A program made the translations under genes and the position numbers. Of a stretch of 64,000 nucleotides of DNA, positions 17,106 to 26,410 are shown piece by piece. Under the pieces are notes generated by a model that was not told the origin of the DNA, ran no database searches, and worked only from the letters and a program-made list of their open reading frames with translations. Every line of letters begins with the position of its first letter. Position 1 is the first letter of the stretch. The stretch lies in assembly GCF_024362805.1 (NCBI RefSeq), contig NZ_CP093299.1, positions 2,202,001 through 2,266,000 on the forward strand, given 5' to 3'. The DNA is from Salipaludibacillus sp. LMS25 (GTDB lineage: Bacteria; Bacillota; Bacilli; Bacillales; Salisediminibacteriaceae).

Positions 17106-18092
17106 ATGATCAATCTAAAACAAGAAGGAAAATTAGGTTTTGGGACAGCGCCGTTAGGTAATATGTATCGCGTGATTCCAGAAGAGGAAGCAAAAGATAC
17201 GGTAAAAGCAGCTTGGGAACACGGCATTCGCTATTTTGACACGGCACCATTTTACGGTGCAGGTCTTGCGGAGATGCGTTTAGGCGAGGTGCTGTCACAC
17301 TATGAGCGAGATGACTACGTGTTGAGTACGAAAGTCGGTCGTGTAGTTCTTGATGAAACAGAAAAGAAAGATGGTTTGTTTCAATATGGTCGTCAGAATA
17401 AGGTCGTTGATGATTATAGTGCGGAGGGGACACGCAAGTCGATAGAGCAGAGTTTAGAGCGACTTCAGACAGACAGGCTTGATATTGTTTACGTCCATGA
17501 TATTTCACCGGACTTCCATGGTGATGAGTGGTTGTCCAAATTTGAAGAGGCAAGAACAGGGGCTTTTCGCGAGCTGACACGGCTTCGGGATGAAGGCGTG
17601 ATTAAGGCGTGGGGGATAGGCGTCAATCGAACTGAGCCGATAGAGCTTGCTTTAGAATTGGAAGAAACGAAGCCAGACATCGCGCTCCAAGCGACGAGGT
17701 ATACGCTATTAAACCATGAGCATGCTTTAAAACGGCTCATGCCATTAGCAAAAGAAAAAGGAGTAGATATTGTCGTCGGTGCGCCATACGGTTCTGGCAT
17801 TATTGCTGGAGGTTCACATTATGAATACAGTGAAGCCTCGTCTGAGATCAGCTCAACAGTTGACAAGTTAAACGCGTTAGCTAACGCACATAATGTAAAC
17901 TTGATTGCTGCGGCTCTTCAGTTTTCAGCAGCTCATCCAGCTGTAGCGGCCGTCATCCCAGGAACTACTCGGCCAGAGCGGATTGAACAAAATATCGCAG
18001 CCTTACATGAAGAGATACCGACCGCATTTTGGCAAGAATTGCGTGACAAAGGTTTCGTCTCTCCTGAGGCGCCGTTGCCAATTGATGACTAA
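17106..18092 (+). CDS. Aldo/keto reductase
   Basis: This is an NAD(P)H-dependent TIM-barrel oxidoreductase of the aldo/keto reductase superfamily, 328 aa, cytosolic. Catalytic-type positions are visible: Asp and Tyr in YFDTAPFYGAGLAEMRLG (about residues 43-60), Lys in LSTKVGR and His in YVHDIS. The cofactor-binding C-terminal part has VIPGTTRPERIEQN. It resembles the D-threo-aldose/L-fucose/pyridoxal dehydrogenase branch; the real substrate is unknown. GGGTGGTGAC precedes the ATG. Confidence 0.9.
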   Translation: MINLKQEGKLGFGTAPLGNMYRVIPEEEAKDTVKAAWEHGIRYFDTAPFYGAGLAEMRLGEVLSHYERDDYVLSTKVGRVVLDETEKKDGLFQYGRQNKVVDDYSAEGTRKSIEQSLERLQTDRLDIVYVHDISPDFHGDEWLSKFEEARTGAFRELTRLRDEGVIKAWGIGVNRTEPIELALELEETKPDIALQATRYTLLNHEHALKRLMPLAKEKGVDIVVGAPYGSGIIAGGSHYEYSEASSEISSTVDKLNALANAHNVNLIAAALQFSAAHPAVAAVIPGTTRPERIEQNIAALHEEIPTAFWQELRDKGFVSPEAPLPIDD

Positions 18093-18439
18093 GACTAGCC
18101 AATATGTAGTGTAGCAAGGCATTATAAAGACACTTTAGTGGGCACGTGTTGAGCGAGTCGTCTAAGTTGCTTTGTTTACCCTCCACTCGATACAATTTAA
18201 TTGAGGTTAATCGCGTTACGGTTGCGTAAATATTTACCCTTTAAATATCCTCGTTTTAGAAAAAAAGGCCGAGAGTGGTGCGAACCGATTGAAAATAGGC
18301 CACTCAGACGGGAAGGTCGTGAAAACTGAAAAAATAATAAAGGGGTGTTTTGAGTTTTTAAAAATAGTAGAAATTAATAATGCTACTCCAATATATAGAG
18401 GTAACTAGACTAATGAGATGAATTGAAAGGATGTATGAC
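18093..18439. other. Intergenic, with a fragment resembling the CRISPR leader
   Basis: There is no gene. Near 18277 the motif GGTGCGAACC recurs; elsewhere in the window I saw it only at the start of the two CRISPR leaders. The rest of the leader is not recognisable and no repeat follows. It may be chance or a decayed leader. Confidence 0.35.
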
Positions 18440-19093
18440 ATGAAAGTTCTTGTTGTAGGCGCGAACGGTCAAATTGGGAAACATCTTGTATCCTTCATTA
18501 AAGAGAGTGAAGGGATGGAAGCAAGAGCGATGATTCGTAAGGAGGAACAGGCTCCCTTTTTTGAAAATTTAGAGGCCGAAACGGCAATCGTTGATTTAGA
18601 GGATGATGTGGAGACCATTGCAAAGGCGGCAGAAGGTGTTGATGCCATTGTCTTTACCGCTGGTTCAGGCCCGCACACAGGGAAGGATAAAACGATCCTG
18701 ATCGATTTAGACGGTGCAGTCAAAACAATTGAAGCCGCCAAAGTGGCTGGTGTTAAGCGCTTTATTATGATATCGTCCTTTGATACGAGTCGAGAAGCCA
18801 TTCAAGGAGCACCAGCGTCATTTGCACCGTACGTAGCAGCAAAGCATTATGCAGATGAGTGGTTAAAAGACACAGACTTAGACTATACGATCATCCATCC
18901 TGGTGCTTTAACGAATGACAAAGGAACTGGTAAGATAAAAACCCACCAAGAATCAGAAATAAGAGAGGTGCCGCGAGAAGATGTGGCGAAAGTGATCGTG
19001 GCCAGCTTGGAGAACGATGCAACCATTGGCAAGGCATTTCAAGTGGTGACTGGTGATGTGCCAATTAGCGAAGCGGTGAACGCGATATCGTGA
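18440..19093 (+). CDS. NAD(P)-binding oxidoreductase, YhfK-like atypical SDR
   Basis: This is a Rossmann-fold protein of about 217 aa in the same family as B. subtilis YhfK. The nucleotide motif GANGQIGKHL is at about residues 7-16. VFTAGSGPHTGKDKT and the YxxxK-like AKHYADEWLK (about 138-147) are family landmarks, followed by DYTIIHPGAL. I chose ATG 18440 because GAAAGGA lies 9 bases upstream. A broken second copy of the 3' half is at 20376. Confidence 0.85.
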   Translation: MKVLVVGANGQIGKHLVSFIKESEGMEARAMIRKEEQAPFFENLEAETAIVDLEDDVETIAKAAEGVDAIVFTAGSGPHTGKDKTILIDLDGAVKTIEAAKVAGVKRFIMISSFDTSREAIQGAPASFAPYVAAKHYADEWLKDTDLDYTIIHPGALTNDKGTGKIKTHQESEIREVPREDVAKVIVASLENDATIGKAFQVVTGDVPISEAVNAIS

Positions 19094-19118
19094 GAAGACA
19101 TCTTTAGGGTGAAAAAAT

Positions 19119-19153
19119 CGGGACTATTCAGCGCATATATGAATAGTCCTTTT
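19119..19153 (+). terminator. Terminator of the YhfK-like gene
   Basis: GGACTATTCA pairs with TGAATAGTCC, followed by TTTT. A longer version of the same hairpin ends the broken copy at 20731. Confidence 0.8.
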
Positions 19154-19209
19154 GAGCTAATATACGTCAAGTCTACTTTCTCCTATCAAAAGAAGTCCTC
19201 TTAAGCTTT

Positions 19210-19758
19210 TTAACACTGTCTATCGAGATAAGTATGGACACGGTACTTTGTTAATATTCGCCATAATAAACAAAAAATAAAAAAACCTAAAGCTGTGCCT
19301 AATGTGTTCAAAATAAGATCATCAACGTTAAATTGCCGCATGGCTCCAAATGTCCTATTTATTATTAATTGGGTTATTTCTATTATTAGGGAAAAAAACA
19401 ACCCAACTAGTGTGGTCTTAATAACATTTCTCCTCTTTGGGAATAACAATGGGATATATATTCCAAGAGGCAGTAGCATGATAAGGTTGTACACATAAAC
19501 ACTTTGGATACCGTAATGAATCGACTCATAAATGAAGTAAAAAGGAATGAGCTGCGGCTCGACTATAAATCCAAAGTTATAAGGATCTATAGGGAAAATA
19601 GTTAAATTAATGACATTCATTATATAGTATAAAAAACTATAGAGAACAAGGCGCCATAGTAGGGGCTTTTGGCTATGTCGATTTATAATGAGGTCACCAA
19701 TAATTATAATGGCAAGAAAAATGATACCGACCATATGAATAAAATTATTGTCTATCAC
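19210..19758 (-). CDS. VanZ-like membrane protein
   Basis: 182 aa with five predicted membrane segments. The VanZ-type landmarks are NLIMLLPLGIYIPLLFPK (about residues 90-107), EITQLI (about 126-131) and NVDDLILNTLGTALGFF (about 145-160). VanZ proteins give low-level teicoplanin resistance in enterococci, but most homologues have no defined role. It stands alone on the minus strand between the two copies of the YhfK-like gene. Confidence 0.82.
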   Translation of the reverse strand: MIDNNFIHMVGIIFLAIIIIGDLIINRHSQKPLLWRLVLYSFLYYIMNVINLTIFPIDPYNFGFIVEPQLIPFYFIYESIHYGIQSVYVYNLIMLLPLGIYIPLLFPKRRNVIKTTLVGLFFSLIIEITQLIINRTFGAMRQFNVDDLILNTLGTALGFFIFCLLWRILTKYRVHTYLDRQC

Positions 19759-19804
19759 TTAAGGTCATCCTCTCAAAGGAGGGGGAATCCCTCCTTGTCT
19801 CTAT

Positions 19805-20264
19805 TTACTGTTTTAAAGACCCTTCTGTTTGAACATAGAAACTACCATTACCTTTTGTAATAACTAAATAGTATTTACTAGAATTTGCATCTGGTTTTTT
19901 CGGAAATGTCTTTTTAAAGCTGCTTGCATTTTTATAATTAGTAGTTTTAAAGTCCACGTAACCAGTCCCACATCCATAATCTTTATCTATTCCCTTAACA
20001 TCACGTTTAAGACAGTATTTAACCGTCTCACCACTAATAGTACCAGTCGACTGGCTTTTATTGTGATTGTAATAAGCTTTGTCATTAATAGTAACGGTAC
20101 TTCCTGAGCTAAGTTTATGGAATTTATTATTATCTTTTCCATTTGCATGTTTGAAAAGACCAGCAGAAAATGATGTTGTGGCGGCTAAAGCTGGTGCAGC
20201 TGGCAGTGTAAAAGAAACATAATAAACATAACTAAAACAGCTTTGAGCCTTTTTTTAAATTCAT
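19805..20264 (-). pseudogene. Small secreted protein, frameshifted in the signal peptide
   Basis: The start MNLKKGSKLF stops early. With frame changes in the signal peptide, a hydrophobic stretch (LVMFIMFLL), a PAAPALAA cleavage site and about 125 mature residues follow (for example GSTVTINDKAYYNHNKS and VKYCLKRDVKG), ending at 19805. The mature part has two cysteines. I do not recognise it; a bacteriocin-like or cell-wall protein is possible. The shift could be a sequencing error. Confidence 0.6.
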
Positions 20265-20375
20265 TGTTTTATCTTTTCTTCTATTAATCTAGTAATTAAT
20301 CAAGCCTAATGGATGTATTATACACTATTATCCATTATATTCAAGATATTTTTATTGTTTAAAAGTTAATCTTGT

Positions 20376-20701
20376 AAAGCGATTTATTATGATGTTGCCT
20401 TTAATACGAGTCGAGAAGCCATTCAATCAGCCCCAGCGTCTTTTGCACCGTACGTAGCAGCAAAGCATTATGCAGATGAGTGGTTAAAAGACACAGACTT
20501 AGACTATACGATCATCCATCCTGGTGCTTTACGAATGACAAAGGAACTGGGAAGATAAAAACCCATCGTGAGTCGGAAATTAGAGACGGGCCGCAGGAAA
20601 ATGTGGCGAACGTGACAAGCTTAGAAAACGACGCAACAATTGGCAAGGCATTTCAAGTGGTGACTGGTGATGTACCAATTAGTGGAGTGGTTAACACGTA
20701 A
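20376..20701 (+). pseudogene. Broken duplicate of the YhfK-like gene (3' half)
   Basis: The DNA repeats 18757-19093 of the intact gene with scattered changes. The first 105 or so codons are absent. A base is missing where the intact gene reads GCTTTAACGAATG (here GCTTTACGAATG), which shifts the frame, and a short deletion lies near VANVTS. The duplicate keeps the terminator. Confidence 0.88.
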
Positions 20702-20730
20702 TCGGGAGAAAATATTTATCCTTAGTGTGA

Positions 20731-20780
20731 AAAAATAGGACTATTCAGCGTTGCCCACACGCTGAATAGTCCTATTTTTT
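20731..20780. terminator. Terminator after the broken YhfK copy
   Basis: AAAAAATAGGACTATTCAGCG pairs perfectly with CGCTGAATAGTCCTATTTTTT. The stem works in both directions. Confidence 0.88.
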
Positions 20781-20856
20781 CATTGTTTAGGAAACTATAG
20801 ATTTTTGAGTTGTGGATAAGTTTTGGTTATGATGATCGTAAGTGGAGGTGTCGTAA

Positions 20857-22104
20857 GTGGGTAAAAATGGTGGTGTGATTAAGAAAATCTTATGGGATCA
20901 TTTTGCTGGCTTTTGGGAAATACAGGATCATCGTTTTCCTAAGGATTACCAAAACGATATTTATGAAACGGTTGATAAGGCAATGAAGTGTGGTTCAAGG
21001 GATCTCGGGTTTGCTAAGTATGAGTGCTTAGGTTGTCAAGGAGAAACGAAGCCTGTATTTATTGGATTTACATGTAAGAGTCGCTTTTGCCATAAGTGTG
21101 GAAAGAAGTATACGGATGAATGGTCGGATAAACAAGAAGAGATGATTTTCGATGTTCCTCATCGGCATATGGTTTTTACAATTCCTGAAGAATTAAGAAA
21201 AGTATTTTTTCGGGATCGTTATAAATTGAATGAATTGAGTAAAGAAGTGGCGGAGGTATTTAAGAATTACTTCTATCACAAAAGTAAAAAGCGTCGGATG
21301 GAAGTAGGCGTGATCACGGTGATTCATACATTTGGTCGTGATCTAAAATTTAATCCTCATATTCATGCTCTTGTGACAGAAGGAGCTCTAGATCGTCACA
21401 AAGAGTGGGTTCCTAGTGAGTACATATCTTATCATTATTTAAGAAAGTCTTGGCAGAAGCTTGTGCTGGATCTCATGAAGAGGTGGTTTCCTCAAAACGA
21501 TAGGACTGACGAACTCATTAATGATTTGTATCAAAGGTACCCACATGGTTTCTATGTGAATGCCGAGACAAAAATGAAACATGCTAAAGGAGCTGCCAAG
21601 TATATTGGGCGTTACTTAGCTAGACCAGCTATAGCTGAATATCGAATCACATCTTATAACGGACAAACCGTTAAGTTTTGGTATGAAGATCATCGTACAG
21701 GACAACGAAAAGATGTGGCATGGCCCGTTTATAAATTTATTTTTAAACTTCTTCAACACATCCCACCAAAACATTTTCGAATAGTGGGACGTTTTGGTCT
21801 GTATAGTCGTCGGTCTCATAAACAAGCGAATGCCATTTTAAAGCTATATACGTTTGTAAGGGTAAGAAAGATTTCCTTATTGTTAGAGACGTCGAAGAAA
21901 AAGAAAACCTATCGGCAACGGATGATCGAAGAGTTTGAACGTGATCCTTATCAGTGTCCTCATTGTCAGAGAGAAATGGAGCTTACGATGATATGGCCCG
22001 CAGACCATGGGTATCTTTATCACTATATGGAAGGGATGACCATTTTAAAAACAGAAATGAAGAGAAGGAGGGAAATGGATGCGATCAAACGACGAGCAGG
22101 ATAA
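20857..22104 (+). CDS. IS91-family HUH transposase
   Basis: 415 aa. It is a single-strand, rolling-circle transposase acting on DNA. An N-terminal zinc finger is visible (CLGC...CKSRFCHKCGKKY, about residues 54-85). The HUH motif is in FNPHIHALVTEG (about 165-176). The Tyr region is KYIGRYLARPAIAEYRI (about 248-264). A second Cys pair lies near CPHC at the C-terminus. GGAGGTG precedes the GTG start. It appears intact. Confidence 0.88.
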   Translation: MGKNGGVIKKILWDHFAGFWEIQDHRFPKDYQNDIYETVDKAMKCGSRDLGFAKYECLGCQGETKPVFIGFTCKSRFCHKCGKKYTDEWSDKQEEMIFDVPHRHMVFTIPEELRKVFFRDRYKLNELSKEVAEVFKNYFYHKSKKRRMEVGVITVIHTFGRDLKFNPHIHALVTEGALDRHKEWVPSEYISYHYLRKSWQKLVLDLMKRWFPQNDRTDELINDLYQRYPHGFYVNAETKMKHAKGAAKYIGRYLARPAIAEYRITSYNGQTVKFWYEDHRTGQRKDVAWPVYKFIFKLLQHIPPKHFRIVGRFGLYSRRSHKQANAILKLYTFVRVRKISLLLETSKKKKTYRQRMIEEFERDPYQCPHCQREMELTMIWPADHGYLYHYMEGMTILKTEMKRRREMDAIKRRAG

Positions 22105-22330
22105 AGAAGAGCCACTAAGCTGGTTAGATGACAAAGAAGATCCTTTTGGACTAAAGGAAGAAATAGAGACGATCACGTTTAAATGTGTTGACTGTCATAA
22201 AACCGATGAGGTTCCAGATTTTGTTGTCGATGATTTTGCTTATGATAAAGAAAAAGGTGAACAAGTGGAAGTGGTGTGTCCTTTTTGTGATGGAACGATG
22301 CAAATAGCGAAAGACGTTTCAAAAGACTAA
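22079..22330 (+). CDS. IS91-associated small zinc-ribbon protein
   Basis: 83 aa, overlapping the end of the transposase by 26 bases with GGAGGG before the ATG. The acidic N-terminus is followed by CVDC and CPFC pairs (about residues 36-39 and 68-71), a probable zinc ribbon. The overlap suggests an accessory of the same element. The role is unknown. Confidence 0.7.
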   Translation: MRSNDEQDKEEPLSWLDDKEDPFGLKEEIETITFKCVDCHKTDEVPDFVVDDFAYDKEKGEQVEVVCPFCDGTMQIAKDVSKD

Positions 22331-22413
22331 TTAACACTTGGGACGTGGATAAGGCGCGTTAGCGCTTTTGTTCTGTCCGAAATTGGAATTGAATACCCTT
22401 TGAATACCCCGAG

Positions 22414-22580
22414 CTAAAATGTCATGTACTTCTGGAATATCTCAGCTGTTTTCTCCTTCGCTTCATCAGTCACATGAGTGTAAATATCCATTGTAGTTTG
22501 AATATCTGTATGGCGAGCCGGGCTTGTACATCTTTGATGGAAGCACCAGCTGCAAACAACAAATTGGTAGAAGAATTCAT
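22414..22580 (-). pseudogene. Tyrosine recombinase (integrase) C-terminal remnant
   Basis: The end HTDIQTTMDIYTHVTDEAKEK carries the catalytic-Tyr region of phage/ICE integrases. The preceding FAAGASIKDVQARL is in another frame, so the gene is frameshifted, and everything upstream is missing. It marks an old integration event next to the IS91 element. Confidence 0.8.
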
Positions 22581-22765
22581 CAAAGCTGTGAGTAAAAATG
22601 CTAAGAAGGTGTGCTTCTCGATTAAGAGACCTCTCCATCCAAAATGTTTATATTTATTGACACTTTATGTAATAATGTAGAAAAAGACTAAATAAATAGT
22701 GAGTTATCTTATAATAAAATTAATGGGATTCCTTAGTTAAATCAAATGTTGGAGGGGCCATCGTT

Positions 22766-23380
22766 ATGGTCAAAAAACTATTAACTTTATTGCTTGTTGT
22801 AATTTTAGGTTTATCTTTCAGTAGTACAAGTAGTGCTGATACTTTCTCAGAAAAAGAAGCGTACCAAAAAGAACTATCGAATCTAAGCGCGGAAGAAATA
22901 AGAGCAAATTTTGAAAGAATTGATGAAGAATATGAAATAGGGGAGGCTTTTTCAGTAAAAGATCAGACTTTTATTGAAATGTATGCTTCTCCAGTCAATA
23001 AAGGTGAATTTACTACACTAGCTTCGAAAAAAATTTCCGCATCAAAAACTGTTAATGGTATTAAAGTGACAGTTAATGGTACAATTAAAGATGATATACA
23101 AAACCTCGTCAATCAAAGTTTTAGTGGTGATTTAAAAACCAGAACAACAAAGGGAGCTAGTAAAGTCTCATCTGTGAAAACAACCGTTCACCATACGGCA
23201 TATGGACTAGTGGGAAGCGGTGGGATTGGTAAAGTATATTCTGGAACTATTTCAGCCTCTGGTAAAAATAATAATTTGAACTCAAAAAAGAGATATAGTG
23301 CTATAGTAGCTTATGCTTCAACATGGTGCACTGTAACTGTTGAGCATTCTGGTGGTACCTTTACAATCAATCCGAAATAA
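22766..23380 (+). CDS. Secreted protein, 204 aa
   Basis: The N-terminal signal peptide (MVKKLLTLLLVVILGLSF, cleavage near SSAD) directs export. The rest has a charged helical part (about residues 25-75) and a Ser/Thr/Lys-rich beta part (about 90-204). I do not recognise the family. TTGGAGGGG precedes the ATG. A 37-aa membrane peptide follows 21 bp downstream in the same direction, so the two may form a small unit such as an antimicrobial plus helper; that is only a guess. Confidence 0.75.
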   Translation: MVKKLLTLLLVVILGLSFSSTSSADTFSEKEAYQKELSNLSAEEIRANFERIDEEYEIGEAFSVKDQTFIEMYASPVNKGEFTTLASKKISASKTVNGIKVTVNGTIKDDIQNLVNQSFSGDLKTRTTKGASKVSSVKTTVHHTAYGLVGSGGIGKVYSGTISASGKNNNLNSKKRYSAIVAYASTWCTVTVEHSGGTFTINPK

Positions 23381-23401
23381 AAAAATAAAGGAGGGTCTAC
23401 A

Positions 23402-23515
23402 ATGCTATCAAGCTTTGGAATCCCGGGAGGTATTATTACGTTATCAGCTGTCGCGGGATTGATTTATCTGATTAGAAAAATAGTAAGAAAAGACAACCCA
23501 AAACCTATTGAATAA
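23402..23515 (+). CDS. Small membrane peptide, 37 aa
   Basis: A very good ribosome site (AAAGGAGGG) precedes the ATG. One hydrophobic segment (IPGGIITLSAVAGLIYLI) is followed by a basic tail (RKIVRKD). The size and charge suit a small membrane protein or toxin-like peptide. I do not recognise it. Confidence 0.6.
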   Translation: MLSSFGIPGGIITLSAVAGLIYLIRKIVRKDNPKPIE

Positions 23516-23656
23516 AAAACATAACCCATTATTAAGAGTTTGAGTGAATTTTATATGCAAGCCCCTTAAGTTACTGTTGATTTGAATTAAATTGACAGTA
23601 ACTATTTTTATTATGTTCAACTGAATTGACATAGAAAAACGAGATGAAAAAAACAC

Positions 23657-24122
23657 CTAGGCTGCCATACTCCTGAATTCTACTGGGGTATGGCAGTTTA
23701 ACTTTTTAAATGGTCGTATATAATTGTAATAATACATATACGTTTCTACTTTTTCTAGTACAATAGAATTTGTAAGGTGCACTCGTTGCTGAGTGCTGAA
23801 TTCTTCCGACTTTAGCGAGGAATGGAAGGATTCAATGACGGCATTATCAAAGCAGTTGCCTTTCCGAGACATGCTTGTGGTAATGCCTTTTTCTTTTGCT
23901 TTTTCTTGAAATTTATAGGATGTATACTGAGCTCCTTGGTCATTGTGTAATATGACGCATAATTCTCCCTACCTCTACAAGCATCTTCTAAAGTGTTTAT
24001 CACGATTCGATAGGCAATAATTTCATTGTTAGACAAGTCTATTATGGTTGATAAATATAACATAGGTAAGTATGTCATGTCAGTCATCCACTTTTGATTC
24101 GGACTCTCTGCGGAGAAATTTT
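23657..24122 (-). pseudogene. IS3-family transposase remnant
   Basis: The C-terminal part SMSRKGNCFDNAVIESFHSS with YNYIRPFKKL is the DDE integrase end of IS3 orfB. Upstream, SAESPNQKWMTDMTYLP is in another frame, and the middle is shifted again. The N-terminal part and orfA are missing. Confidence 0.88.
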
Positions 24123-24210
24123 GTTCATATGTCTTAAGCGAAACGAGAATCTAATAGAAGCGAAGTCATGAAGGTCAGGCTCGTTATGTGATGGACATGC
24201 AGACAAATCT

Positions 24211-24239
24211 CACACATGAAAGGCTTTTGTCATACGTTA
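24211..24239 (+). promoter_or_regulatory. Sigma-K-like (late mother-cell) promoter
   Basis: CACA, 16 bases, CATACGTTA: this fits the B. subtilis sigma-K pattern (mACm, 16, CATAnnnTA) at every fixed position. It is 36 bp before the ATG of the Ig-repeat gene. The match is by eye and short motifs can arise by chance. Confidence 0.6.
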
Positions 24240-24274
24240 AGGTAGTGAAAATTTAACAAGAGGGTGTTAAAAAA

Positions 24275-26311
24275 ATGAGCTCAGAAGTGTGTCGTTTAGT
24301 GAATAATGGTGGGCGTGTTTCCTGTTTCTTATCACATATAAATGGAGCGCCTGTTGAGCCTTCAGAGATAGTGTGTGAAGAGGTTCGCGATCCCCAAGGG
24401 CGTGAAGATGTTTCAGTGTCACTCAATGATGGGGAAAAAACAGTCTTACAAAAGGTCGTGATAGAGAAGTCAGGATTTATTGTCGTAGAAGTGACAGATG
24501 GGATTAACACATGTTTAACAGAGCCGATTCCTTTTTCTAAAACGGAGCATGTCCTCCTTTGTGCTCCTGAAGGGACAGAGATTCGCTGTAACATAACGGA
24601 TGTCCAGTGCTTTGCATTTGTCCAATGTCGAAATGGTATTTACGAATACGTTGATATCGTGCTCGACTTTTGTCAAGATATTCAAGCAGTGGCCCATACA
24701 GTTGTGGAGGTGGAAGGCCAGTTTTGTTCGCCTAGAGAACCAGTTAAACAACGCTGTCCCCCTATTTCCATCCCGGCAACATGCCGAAAAGAAAAAAAGC
24801 AGTCAGTCATCCCCACTGTTTTAGAAGACGAGGGGCAACCTCAAGGTGGAAAAAGAAAAAAGGGTGAAATAGTCTGTGTCAATACGGAAAAAGTATATGA
24901 CTGGATTGTGAAGCAGACTGAGATTAAGATAAGAAGATTTGCAGAAGATACCCCATTTATTTGCGATATTTGCTTAATTGATTTGTTTGTATCAGCTCAT
25001 ATCATTTGTGAAGACATGCTAATGGGGAGGGTGGAATGTAATGGAGTACCTGTAGAAGGAGCGGTTGTCTTGTTGTCAGCCACCCCTAATAATGTGACAT
25101 TCTTTCCTAATCCAGTTATAACTGATGCGTTCGGGGAATTTGAGGCCAACGTGATCGTACCTGTTGGGACAGAGCCGACGGATATCGTCATTACGGCAAG
25201 TACGGCTGTGAATGATCAGCAGTTATCCATCTCGTTACCGACGATTGTCCGATGTTTAGCAGATCCGTGTATTTTATTTTTATTTGGGCCGCCAACGATT
25301 GATTGCATGGATATTGTGTCAGGCCGTATTCGTTGTGGTAATACCCATGTTCCAAATGCAGAAGTGACTTTAACCGCAGATCCACCAATTGTCAGCTTCG
25401 ACCCGAACCCAACAGTGACGGATGCGGAGGGAAGTTATTTTTCAGGCGTTAGTGTCCCGAGTGGTACGCCGCCCACCGATGTAGACATTACGGCTTCCGC
25501 TACGGTAGACGGCCAATTGCTTTCAGAAACGATTACTGTGAATGTGTCGTGCGTAGGGGATTGTGTATTGACATTGGAAGCGGATGCGGTCATTACGTGT
25601 GAGGGAGAATTAACAGGTACGTTAACGTGTAATGGGCAACCAGTAGCAGGTGCTTCAATCGAATTTAGCATCTTCCCAGATGTGGGGACGTTTAATCCCA
25701 ATCCAACCATAACGGCAGGAGATGGAACGTTCGCCACCACGTTAGTCATACCTGAAGGCACGCCACTGATATCTACTGTTATTTCGGCTATGACGTTACT
25801 GGATGGGGAAACCGTGATGATGATGATTGGACGGCGAGTTGAATGTCCAGCCATTGAGTGCCCTTGCAAATTCCGCATTGGGGTAGAAGGTGGGTCGGCA
25901 CCAGCTACTGCTAATATAACCGTGGGCGGTGTGCCTTCAACATTAACAGGGACGATTAATGTTACGGCCGTCCAATGCTTTTCAGCAGCTCCTATGTGTA
26001 ATCCAGCCAGTAATAATTTCAATGTGGCCTTCGGAAATGGTGGGAACACGATTAACTTTATTGCAGGTAGAAGAATTGAGATTGACTGTGAGGGCAATAC
26101 GTTTGCGAGGGTGCGAGGGGTAGCGAGAGTAGCAGGGAATGTGTATCCAGAGGCGATTTTTGAGGTGACGATTTCGCTCACGATTGGGGCAGGAAATATT
26201 GGCGTATGGACGGTTGACGGGACAGATTTTCATGGTAATACGTTTACGACGACCTTTACAGCTGGTGTAACGCCAATTACCTTTATTGGTGATTGTAATG
26301 AGAGGCCATAA
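24275..26311 (+). CDS. Large Cys-rich Ig-repeat protein, probable spore-surface component
   Basis: 678 aa without a signal peptide. Residues 1-165 are rich in cysteine and beta strands. A linker (about 165-205) is basic. CVNTEKVYDWIVKQTEI (about 207-223) leads to at least three repeats of about 90 residues with the pattern CxGxVxCNGxPVxGAxVxLSA, FxPNPxxTDAxGxF, VPxGTxPTDxxITA (starts near 245, 345 and 435), typical of bacterial Ig-like domains. A last beta-rich domain ends FIGDCNERP. AGAGGGTGTT precedes the ATG. The sigma-K-like promoter, the many cysteines and the absence of a signal peptide suggest assembly on the spore from the mother cell. The exact family is not certain. Confidence 0.75.
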   Translation: MSSEVCRLVNNGGRVSCFLSHINGAPVEPSEIVCEEVRDPQGREDVSVSLNDGEKTVLQKVVIEKSGFIVVEVTDGINTCLTEPIPFSKTEHVLLCAPEGTEIRCNITDVQCFAFVQCRNGIYEYVDIVLDFCQDIQAVAHTVVEVEGQFCSPREPVKQRCPPISIPATCRKEKKQSVIPTVLEDEGQPQGGKRKKGEIVCVNTEKVYDWIVKQTEIKIRRFAEDTPFICDICLIDLFVSAHIICEDMLMGRVECNGVPVEGAVVLLSATPNNVTFFPNPVITDAFGEFEANVIVPVGTEPTDIVITASTAVNDQQLSISLPTIVRCLADPCILFLFGPPTIDCMDIVSGRIRCGNTHVPNAEVTLTADPPIVSFDPNPTVTDAEGSYFSGVSVPSGTPPTDVDITASATVDGQLLSETITVNVSCVGDCVLTLEADAVITCEGELTGTLTCNGQPVAGASIEFSIFPDVGTFNPNPTITAGDGTFATTLVIPEGTPLISTVISAMTLLDGETVMMMIGRRVECPAIECPCKFRIGVEGGSAPATANITVGGVPSTLTGTINVTAVQCFSAAPMCNPASNNFNVAFGNGGNTINFIAGRRIEIDCEGNTFARVRGVARVAGNVYPEAIFEVTISLTIGAGNIGVWTVDGTDFHGNTFTTTFTAGVTPITFIGDCNERP

Positions 26312-26351
26312 CTTATTAGTCTTAATACCGCTAGTGTATTGACTAGACAAT

Positions 26352-26390
26352 CGCAAAAGTTAGTGTGTGTGCTAACTTTTGCGGTTTTTT
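26352..26390 (+). terminator. Terminator of the Ig-repeat gene
   Basis: CGCAAAAGTTAG pairs with CTAACTTTTGCG around an 8-base loop, then GTTTTTT. Confidence 0.9.
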
Positions 26391-26410
26391 CTATTACTAT
26401 ATTAGATACC

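Larger units (their letters stand above)
20790..22375 (+). mobile_element. IS91-type insertion sequence
   Basis: It holds a HUH transposase gene and its small partner. A GC hairpin GGCGCGTTAGCGC followed by TTTTGTTC at 22353-22375 fits the terminal hairpin and GTTC-type target of IS91 elements. The left limit is not visible; the range is approximate. Confidence 0.6.

Noticed and set aside
17110-17580. 156-codon frame opposite the aldo/keto reductase
   Set aside because: Shadow of a well-supported gene; no family features.
25435-26181. 248-codon frame opposite the Ig-repeat gene
   Set aside because: Shadow frame created by the codon bias of the repeats on the other strand; the plus-strand gene has a promoter, ribosome site, domain pattern and terminator.
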